Source: JAWLBW01 sp041687475 (GTDB taxonomy: Bacteria > J088 > JAWLBW01). From it: a stretch of DNA of 8,383 nucleotides. A model generated the notes under the pieces. That model was not told the DNA's origin. It saw nothing but the letters and a program-made list of their open reading frames with translations, and made no database searches. This document shows, in pieces, positions 1 to 5,163 of this stretch. The translations under genes were made by a program, and so were the position numbers. The stretch lies in assembly GCA_041687475.1 (NCBI GenBank), contig JAWLBW010000207.1, positions 1-8,383 on the forward strand, given 5' to 3'. Each line of letters opens with the position of its first letter. Position 1 is the stretch's first letter.

Positions 1-164
1 GCGATGGTGTCGAGAACGAAGACGTCGCCGCCGCACGAGTAGCCGCAGCTTTCGAGGCGGGGAAGCCCCTCGGTCGTTTCGGTATCCTGGCCGCAGGAAG
101 CCGAAAGCAGGCCGGCCGTGAGCAACGCCGGCAACAGGAATCGGATATTCGGTAGCCGGATCAT
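1..164 (-). CDS. Putative lipoprotein, N-terminal fragment (cut by left window edge)
   Basis: Only the first 54 codons are inside the window. The ATG at 164 overlaps the stop of the DUF1552 gene as ATGA (161-164), and a GAGG Shine-Dalgarno-like run lies about 4 bases upstream. The N-terminus has two arginines, then a leucine/alanine-rich segment (about residues 9-20) ending in SASC at residues 21-24. This resembles a lipobox, although Ser rather than Leu at position -3 is not ideal. The residues after Cys24 are Gly-Gln, which would suit an outer-membrane lipoprotein. After a short acidic, Thr-rich linker comes CGYSCGGD (residues 40-47), a close cysteine pair that could form a disulfide or bind a ligand. 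I do not recognise the family. The overlap suggests it belongs to the same exported cassette as the three genes upstream. The reading frame and signal-peptide call are fairly secure; the function is unknown. Confidence 0.7.
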   Translation of the reverse strand, partial: MIRLPNIRFLLPALLTAGLLSASCGQDTETTEGLPRLESCGYSCGGDVFVLDTI

Positions 165-1492
165 AGGACCTCGATGTCACCGAGTCCGTCTTCGGCCCGT
201 CCGTCGGCGGCCCCGAACGAACCGGCCACCGGCACCAACGAACGAACGATGGAAAGAAGCACCTTGCTGGCGTTTTCCTTCGACGGCGAACGGTAATGAA
301 AGTTCTTCTTGAACGTGCCGCCGGCGGTGCCGGCCAGCACGATGGGGAAGTCGTCCATGGAATGGGTTCGTCCGAGCGAGCAGTCGGTGGTCGCCAGCAG
401 TATCGTGTTGTCGAGCAGGGTGCCGTCGCCTTCGGGTACGGCGCGCAGCGCTTCGATGGTGTAGCGCAGCTCTTCCATGATGTGCTTGACGATCTTGTTG
501 ACCTCGGGCTGGTCGCCGGGCTCGTCGTGGGTGAGCTGGTGATGGCCCGACGGCGCGCCCGGAAAGAGCAGGTTATTCACCGAGTAGGTAAACCAGTTCG
601 TGAAGACGCGGGTCTGGTCGCAGGCCAGGGCCATGGCAAGCGTGTCCATCATGACCCGATTCTTGGTCGACAACTGGGGCCGGCCCTCGACGTCGGGGTA
701 AATCTCGGCGGGGGTTGCCGGAATACCGCACGCCTCAAGGCTGGGCGGATTCTCTTCGAGCCAGGCAATACGTTTTTCAAGCTCGCGAATGCCGGTCAGG
801 TGCTGGTCGAGCCGGGCCTTGTCGGCCGCCCCGAGTCGGCTCTGCAGTTGCGCGGCGTCTTCCATGACCGCGTCGAGCACGCTGCGCCGCAGACCGAGCG
901 AGGGATCGGCAACGCCGTCTTCGCCCGGCAGGGTAAAGCCGCCGCCGAAAATGCGGTCGAACAGCGCTTTCGGCGAGCTCTCGGGTGGATTCTGGTTGTC
1001 GGGTCCGTTGTACGACAGACCGGCCTTCGGGGCCGCCCCGAACTCGATCGAGCGAAATCGGGTGTACCCGCCCAGCTCGGCGGCGATGACCTGGTCAATG
1101 CTGGGCATGGTAAAGGTACGGTGGTCGCCCTCGAGCAGCAGGGGCGCGCCGGAAAGAATGCCCGCCGCGCCGGCCGTGTGCGGCTCGACGTTGGGAACCT
1201 TGACCGACATGCCGGTAACGAGGGTGATGTCGTCCTTGACCGAAGCCAGCGGGGCCAGCTGTTCCGAGAGGGTCCACGCGTCGCCCGCGCCGGTGCCCGT
1301 GGGTACCCAACGATCGGGCAGAATGCCGTTGCCCCAGAAGAACAGGCCGAAGCGCTTCGGAAGTCCGCCGCCGACGGCGAAGGCCGTGCCGGAATCGTTC
1401 AGAAAGATGTCGAGCAGCGGAAGGCCGACCGACACGGCCGAGCCGGCCAGCATGCCACGAAGAAAAGTGCGTCGGTGCATCAGGGATTTCAT
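161..1492 (-). CDS. Tat-exported DUF1552 family protein
   Basis: A 443-residue protein of the DUF1552 (PF07586) family, whose biochemical role is not established. Residues 6-13 (HRRTFLRG) form a twin-arginine motif followed by a hydrophobic stretch to about residue 30; AFA at 37-39 is a plausible cleavage site. Tat export implies folding in the cytoplasm, perhaps with a bound metal or cofactor. Family-like blocks are FFWGNGILPDRW (51-62), PHTAGAAGILSG (104-115), a histidine-rich GHHQLTHDE (316-324), and TTDCSLGRTHSMDDFPIVLAG (368-388), where DUF1552 proteins carry a His-containing motif before a conserved (N/D)xPxVLAG. Length fits the family. The start at 1492 overlaps the upstream stop as ATGA (1489-1492), with GGGAG seven bases before it inside the last codons of that gene; a second ATG at 1480 is possible but has worse spacing. 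DUF1552 genes commonly sit beside DUF1592-type genes, as here. Family assignment is firm; activity is not known. Confidence 0.92.
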   Translation of the reverse strand: MKSLMHRRTFLRGMLAGSAVSVGLPLLDIFLNDSGTAFAVGGGLPKRFGLFFWGNGILPDRWVPTGTGAGDAWTLSEQLAPLASVKDDITLVTGMSVKVPNVEPHTAGAAGILSGAPLLLEGDHRTFTMPSIDQVIAAELGGYTRFRSIEFGAAPKAGLSYNGPDNQNPPESSPKALFDRIFGGGFTLPGEDGVADPSLGLRRSVLDAVMEDAAQLQSRLGAADKARLDQHLTGIRELEKRIAWLEENPPSLEACGIPATPAEIYPDVEGRPQLSTKNRVMMDTLAMALACDQTRVFTNWFTYSVNNLLFPGAPSGHHQLTHDEPGDQPEVNKIVKHIMEELRYTIEALRAVPEGDGTLLDNTILLATTDCSLGRTHSMDDFPIVLAGTAGGTFKKNFHYRSPSKENASKVLLSIVRSLVPVAGSFGAADGRAEDGLGDIEVL

Positions 1493-3126
1493 TCTTCAAC
1501 TCCCTCGCTCACGGGTTCGCTTGCATAGCGGAAGGCCGGGCTGGTGGCCAGAGCCGACATGAGGGCCTTGACGCGATAACCCGATTGTCGGAATTTTTCG
1601 GCCAGCGCGTCGATAAAGAGCACCTCGCCCACCTCTTCGACGTGGCCGGTGGCGTAGCGGTAGAGATTGCGGGCAAGACAATAGCCCAGTTGCGGATGCT
1701 CGGCCACGGCGGCGCCCAGTTCCCATGCATTGGAGAAGCGGCGGCCGTCGAGATCGCCGCCGGCATCGATAGGCACGCCGTTTTCCTTGTCGCGCCAGCG
1801 ACCGATGGCATCGAAGTTCTCGAAACCCAGACCGATGGGGTCCATGGCCTTGTGGCACGAGGCGCAGCCTTCGTTGTTCTGGTGAATTTCCGAGCGCTCG
1901 CGCAGCGTGCGGGCGTTCTCGCTGACTTCGGGCAGGCCGGTGTTCAGGTTGGCGGGCGGGGGCTGAATCTCGCCGCAAAGCAGGGCCGTGCGCACGAACT
2001 TGCCGCGCAGCACGGCCGAGGTATCGATCGGATGCGATTGCAGCGTCAGGAAGCTGGCCTGACCGAGAAAGCCGCGTCGCCCCATGCCGCTCGGCAGGCG
2101 TACGGCGCCGAATCCGTCGGTAACCGGCGAGGCGATGCCGTAAAGGGCGGCCAGCCGCTTGTCGACGAAGGTGCGCGTCGTGGTGAAGAAGGTGCGAAAG
2201 TCGCCGTTCCGTTCAAAGATGATGTCTTCGAGCAACAGCAGGGTTTCTTCGCGGGCGGCGGGCCCGAGTTCCTTGTCCATGAAGGTGAAGACGGTGGTGT
2301 CTTTCTGCAGGTCGTCGAGCTGGCTCAGCTGGTATAGCTCGGTAAAGAAGCCGCGCACCGCCTCGCGCGCCTTGGGTGACTCGACAAGGCGGTTTACCTG
2401 CGCGTGAAGGCCGTCGTGCGTGGTGAGCTCGCCGTTTTCGGCGGCGTCGAGCAATTCGTCGTCGGGGGTCGAGTTGGTCAGGAAGTAGGCCAGCCGTGTC
2501 GCCATTTCGTAGTCGGACAGCCGAAACCTGCGCGGTCGGTCGGGATCGGGTTCGCCCAGCTCGATGCGGAAAAGGAAGTTGGGCGACTGCAGCAACGCTG
2601 TCAGTAGAAACTCGGCGCCCTTGTCGAAGTCGTTGTACTGCGTGCCGGCCTGTACGCCGAGCGAAACGAGGCGCGTAAGCTCTGTGTCGCTGAGAGGACG
2701 CCGCCATGCCTTACGACCGAAATCGCGGGCGATTTCGCGGTAACACGCCTCGTCGGCTGCGCTCCCGGGGCTGCAGGTCATGACGCGGGCGCGCCGTTCT
2801 TCATTGTCGAATGCCTGGCGGGCCAGCTGCAGGGCCCCGGCTTCGTAGCGCTCGACCCCCAGGGGCGAAATGGTGGTCATGGCCGAGCCGATGGAAATGA
2901 GACCTTCGACGGCCTGATCGGGTTCCAGGGCATGAGGTACGACAATATCGGCCCCAAAAAGATCGCGCACGGTGTTGGCGTATTGCTGCGCCGAAAGGCG
3001 CTTCATCGTGCCGGGCGCCGGCTTCAGCGGAACCGACTCGAGGTCGACGGGGGCTTCTTCCGGGGCCGGCGTGGTGCAGGCGGCCAGAGCCAACCCGGCG
3101 GTACACAAGAGGAGGCGCAGGTTCAT
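1489..3126 (-). CDS. c-type-heme lipoprotein with DUF1587-1595-1592-1588-1585 domains
   Basis: A 545-residue protein. Residues 1-17 form a lipoprotein signal with a good LAAC lipobox (Cys17). Domain order, judged from family motifs: DUF1587/PSD3 (about 41-100, MKRLSAQQYANTVRDLFG), DUF1595/PSD5 (about 118-180, FGRKAWRRPLSDTEL), DUF1592/PSD4 (about 198-325, LSDYEMATRLAYFLTNSTPDD), DUF1588/PSCyt3 (about 343-445, SHPIDTSAVLRG, then CASCH at 421-425 and MDPIG), and DUF1585/PSD2 (about 463-535, CLARNLYRYATG). CASCH is a CXXCH motif for covalent heme c attachment, so the mature protein should be an envelope redox or heme protein. The N-terminal PSCyt1 cytochrome found in longer planctomycete relatives is absent. 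Cysteines 118/128 and 384/483 could form disulfides. The start at 3126 has GGAGG five bases upstream and overlaps the hydrolase stop as ATGA; a frame extension to 3309 is Arg/Pro-rich shadow sequence and would bury the signal peptide. Family is firm; substrate and electron partner are unknown. Confidence 0.93.
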   Translation of the reverse strand: MNLRLLLCTAGLALAACTTPAPEEAPVDLESVPLKPAPGTMKRLSAQQYANTVRDLFGADIVVPHALEPDQAVEGLISIGSAMTTISPLGVERYEAGALQLARQAFDNEERRARVMTCSPGSAADEACYREIARDFGRKAWRRPLSDTELTRLVSLGVQAGTQYNDFDKGAEFLLTALLQSPNFLFRIELGEPDPDRPRRFRLSDYEMATRLAYFLTNSTPDDELLDAAENGELTTHDGLHAQVNRLVESPKAREAVRGFFTELYQLSQLDDLQKDTTVFTFMDKELGPAAREETLLLLEDIIFERNGDFRTFFTTTRTFVDKRLAALYGIASPVTDGFGAVRLPSGMGRRGFLGQASFLTLQSHPIDTSAVLRGKFVRTALLCGEIQPPPANLNTGLPEVSENARTLRERSEIHQNNEGCASCHKAMDPIGLGFENFDAIGRWRDKENGVPIDAGGDLDGRRFSNAWELGAAVAEHPQLGYCLARNLYRYATGHVEEVGEVLFIDALAEKFRQSGYRVKALMSALATSPAFRYASEPVSEGVEE

Positions 3127-4262
3127 GGTTTCCTCCGGAAAGTCACAAGCGGCGAGATATCGGCGCCGTCGACAAGATCGGTCACGGCGTCGGAACGGTC
3201 GCCGAGAAGATGGTGGCGGGCAAAGGCGAGGGCATGGGCGTTGACGAGGCGGTAACCTTCTTCGGGGTCGAGCGAGTCGCACAGGCCGAGACCGAAGGTC
3301 TCGTGGCAACCGCCCGCGAGCTCAATCCACGTAACGTCGGGGCCGTCGAGGCGGTCCCAGAGTTCGGCCATGCCCACCGGGTCTTCGCCGCCGGTCATGG
3401 CAAGCAGGGGCACGGCTGCTTCGTTGGGGCCGCTTGCGCCGAACCACGACACGCCGGGCGTACCGGCCATGGGCACGGCGGCAACGATACGTTCGTCGCG
3501 TACGCCGGCTTCGAAGGCCGCCAACTGCGCGTCGTTGCAGCCGCCCGAAGCATCGAAGGCGCCGTTAGCACACTCGCTTTCAATGGCGTCGACGTCGTAG
3601 GCGGCTCCGGCAAGCGCCCAGGCCGTAAAGGCCCCGTAACTGTGGCCGGTCAGCACGTAGCGATCGGCGGCGATGCGTCCGGCAAGCGAATCGGAGGCGG
3701 GCAGGTCGCGTACGGCGTCGACGGCGCGGGCCACGTCAAGGCCGCGCACGTAGTACATCCACACCGGGCGGGGGTCGATGTTGTCGACCAGCAGGTTGCC
3801 GGTGTGATCGGGGGCCACGGCCACCCAGCCGTGCGAGGCGAAATGACGCATGACCGCGGCGCTTCCGCCCCCCAGGCCCATGTGACCGTGCGAGTGGGCC
3901 AGCAGCGGAAAACCGCAGGATGAAAGAGGTTCGGCCGGTCGGGCGTCGACCAGAACCCGGTTGTCGGGAAAGATGCCGACGTAGCTTGTACCTTCGCCGT
4001 CGTCGTCGGTGGTCGGGTACCAGACGTTGACCTTGATGGTGCGCTCGCCCACGCCGGGAGGCTCCCAGGTTACGTCGAAGCTGCGGTAACCTACGTTGAA
4101 AGGCCCCGACTCATCGACGGCCGCCGCGGCGGTGGCTTCTTCCGTGCAATTGCCGGTTGCCTTGTCGTTGGTGAGCAGAGCGTTTTCTGCGGCGCACGCG
4201 CCCATGGCGCCGCCCGCGAGAACGAACAGGGTCGCCCTGCCGACCCATTGCCGGAAAGACAC
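3123..4262 (-). CDS. Alpha/beta-hydrolase lipoprotein (PAF-acetylhydrolase / dienelactone-hydrolase-like)
   Basis: A 379-residue serine hydrolase of the alpha/beta fold, predicted to be exported and lipid-anchored. The signal peptide has arginines at 4 and 9, a hydrophobic core (10-20) and MGAC (20-23) as lipobox. Fold landmarks: a VNVWYPT strand (78-84), an oxyanion-hole type LAHSHGHMG (121-129), GWVAVAPDH (145-153), the nucleophile elbow GHSYG (206-210, Ser208), a likely acid in TGGEDP (Asp294 or Glu293), and the likely catalytic His320 in GGCHETF. Cys231/Cys242 and Cys319/Cys328 could form disulfides; the latter pair flanks His320. Such enzymes cleave carboxyl esters; the substrate here is unknown. 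I chose the GTG at 4262 because GGAG lies six bases upstream and the signal peptide then starts correctly. The frame stays open to an ATG at 4364, but that ATG lies inside the predicted -10 box. It is the first gene of the four-gene run, and its stop overlaps the next start as ATGA (3123-3126). Confidence 0.88.
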   Translation of the reverse strand: MSFRQWVGRATLFVLAGGAMGACAAENALLTNDKATGNCTEEATAAAAVDESGPFNVGYRSFDVTWEPPGVGERTIKVNVWYPTTDDDGEGTSYVGIFPDNRVLVDARPAEPLSSCGFPLLAHSHGHMGLGGGSAAVMRHFASHGWVAVAPDHTGNLLVDNIDPRPVWMYYVRGLDVARAVDAVRDLPASDSLAGRIAADRYVLTGHSYGAFTAWALAGAAYDVDAIESECANGAFDASGGCNDAQLAAFEAGVRDERIVAAVPMAGTPGVSWFGASGPNEAAVPLLAMTGGEDPVGMAELWDRLDGPDVTWIELAGGCHETFGLGLCDSLDPEEGYRLVNAHALAFARHHLLGDRSDAVTDLVDGADISPLVTFRRKP

Positions 4263-4267
4263 GATAG

Positions 4268-4273
4268 TCTCCG
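4268..4273 (-). promoter_or_regulatory. Ribosome binding site that sets the hydrolase GTG start
   Basis: Read on the minus strand this is CGGAGA, with the GGAG core (4269-4272) six bases before the GTG at 4262. No comparable site precedes the longer alternative start at 4364. Together with the position of the signal peptide, this favours initiation at GTG. Confidence 0.55.
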
Positions 4274-4295
4274 CGAAAGAATAGAACGCTGTTTT

Positions 4296-4320
4296 AAGTC
4301 CGTCCGGAGCGGACGTCCTT
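4296..4320. repeat. Imperfect 25-base inverted repeat in the leader of the hydrolase cassette
   Basis: Arms of 11 bases (4296-4306 and 4310-4320) flank a 3-base centre. Nine of eleven positions pair: six GC-rich pairs next to the centre, two mismatches, then three outer pairs. It lies about 33-57 bases downstream of the predicted transcription start and ahead of the RBS. It could be a repressor operator or an mRNA hairpin in the leader. No U-run follows on the minus strand, so it is not an obvious intrinsic terminator. Confidence 0.4.
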
Positions 4321-4359
4321 CCCCCGGTGCCCATCGGGTAGTTACCGTTGAGCCCGGCA

Positions 4360-4388
4360 ATCATACCACAGGTGTTACGCTGCGTCTA
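4360..4388 (-). promoter_or_regulatory. Sigma70-like promoter of the hydrolase-DUF1592-DUF1552-lipoprotein cassette
   Basis: On the minus strand there is a TATGAT -10 box (4360-4365; five of six matches to TATAAT) preceded by TGG, giving an extended -10 of the form TGnTATGAT. Seventeen bases upstream is TAGACG (4383-4388), four of six matches to TTGACA. Transcription would start near 4353, giving a leader of about 90 bases before the GTG at 4262. The 236-base gap between the upstream glutathione transferase gene and the cassette is where a promoter is expected. The call rests on consensus matching only. Confidence 0.5.
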
Positions 4389-4498
4389 CTGGGGAGACGA
4401 TTGCCATGGCACAGGGTGGAAGCGGAACCAGCCCGACGTTGAGGGCGCTGCCTGCTCCCTGAGCACCGCGGAACCGAAGCCGAATCGATAGAACGGTG

Positions 4499-5110
4499 TT
4501 AGACCGAAGGTATGGTCTTGCGGAATGTGGGCCGCCGCTCGAGGTGGTCGAGGTAATCGGCGAGGCGGGAACGTCGCGACTTCCACCCTTCGCCCAGACG
4601 GAAGGATACATAGCCCAGCGAGCAGGCCAGCGCGATGTCGGCCAGCGTATACGTACCGCCGACCAGCCACGTGCGGCCGTGCAACACGTTTTCGGCGTAG
4701 TCGAGAATGCGGTCGAGAAGGGCCTGGTCGTGCTCCATGCCCCGCCAGTCGAGGGGGCCGCCCACGCGTTGCCGGGCATAATGGATGCGAATGGCCGCGT
4801 CGGAAGCTTCGTCGGCGGTCTGCTCCCACATGCGTGCGTCGGCCCGGGCAAGATAGCCGTGCGGCAAGAGGTGGGGCGTGGGGTAGCGGTCTTCGAGGTA
4901 CTCGCAGATGACCGTCGAGTCGGTAATGGTCAGATGCTCGTCGAGCAGCACGGGCACCTTCTGCACGGGGCCCGCCTGCAGAAGCTCGCGGGGCTTGCGC
5001 GCAAGGTTTACGTCGACCTCTTCGCAGGCCAGACCCTTTTCAAGCAGGGCAATGCGTACCTTGCGGGCGTAGGGCGAACGACGGGTCATCAGAAGGCGAC
5101 GTGCGGACAT
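4499..5110 (-). CDS. Glutathione S-transferase family protein (YibF-like)
   Basis: A 203-residue cytosolic protein of the GST fold. The N-terminal thioredoxin-like domain has RRSPYARKVR (10-19), where Ser12 is the likely glutathione-activating residue; KVPVLL (51-56) with the cis-Pro53; and DSTVICEYLEDRYP (64-77), with the usual gamma-glutamyl-binding Asp-Ser. The helical C-terminal domain has the N-capping region YTLADIALACSLGYVSFR (154-171). The spacing, and the end with an aromatic-rich helix and a short TIPSV-type tail, resemble E. coli YibF more than classical detoxifying GSTs; the substrate is unknown. The ATG at 5110 is preferred because it has GGAG five bases upstream and starts just before the first strand. 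An in-frame ATG at 5164 overlaps the upstream stop as TAATG and would add 18 residues outside the fold; it has only a weak RBS but could allow coupling. The gene probably shares a message with the metallophosphoesterase gene upstream. Confidence 0.9.
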   Translation of the reverse strand: MSARRLLMTRRSPYARKVRIALLEKGLACEEVDVNLARKPRELLQAGPVQKVPVLLDEHLTITDSTVICEYLEDRYPTPHLLPHGYLARADARMWEQTADEASDAAIRIHYARQRVGGPLDWRGMEHDQALLDRILDYAENVLHGRTWLVGGTYTLADIALACSLGYVSFRLGEGWKSRRSRLADYLDHLERRPTFRKTIPSV

Positions 5111-5119
5111 ACCGGCTCC
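5111..5119 (-). promoter_or_regulatory. Ribosome binding site for the glutathione transferase start at 5110
   Basis: On the minus strand GGAG (5116-5119) lies five bases before the ATG at 5110. It is stronger than anything ahead of the alternative ATG at 5164 and is the main reason for choosing the shorter protein. Confidence 0.5.
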
Positions 5120-5121
5120 AC

Positions 5122-5163
5122 TGGGGAAAAGGGAACGACTTCGGGCAGCGTCAGACTTCCCCA
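5122..5163. repeat. Inverted repeat filling the metallophosphoesterase-GST gap
   Basis: Perfect 7-base arms TGGGGAA (5122-5128) and TTCCCCA (5157-5163) are separated by 28 bases. In the minus-strand transcript one arm begins right after the metallophosphoesterase stop codon and the other ends two bases before the GGAG ribosome binding site of the GST gene. A stem-loop could form across the gap and affect ribosome access. The arms are short and a chance match is possible. Confidence 0.3.

Noticed and set aside
296..1528. A 410-codon plus-strand open frame opposite the DUF1552 gene
   Set aside because: It is a shadow of the DUF1552 gene, with low-complexity composition and no motif. The same holds for the plus-strand frames at 789-1562, 1585-2337, 3210-3923 and 4496-5344.
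3127..3309. N-terminal extension of the DUF1592 protein to a start at 3309
   Set aside because: The extra 61 residues are Arg/Pro-rich, overlap the hydrolase coding region and would bury the lipoprotein signal. The GGAGG-preceded ATG at 3126 is far better.
4454..4474. Hairpin-like arms downstream of the GST stop as a terminator
   Set aside because: The stem has a mismatch and no U-run follows; it could be chance in GC-rich sequence.
4375..4851. Minus-strand open frames of 147 and 158 codons overlapping the GST gene and the spacer
   Set aside because: They are out of frame with the clear GST and rich in Arg/Pro or low-complexity residues, without domain motifs or a convincing RBS.
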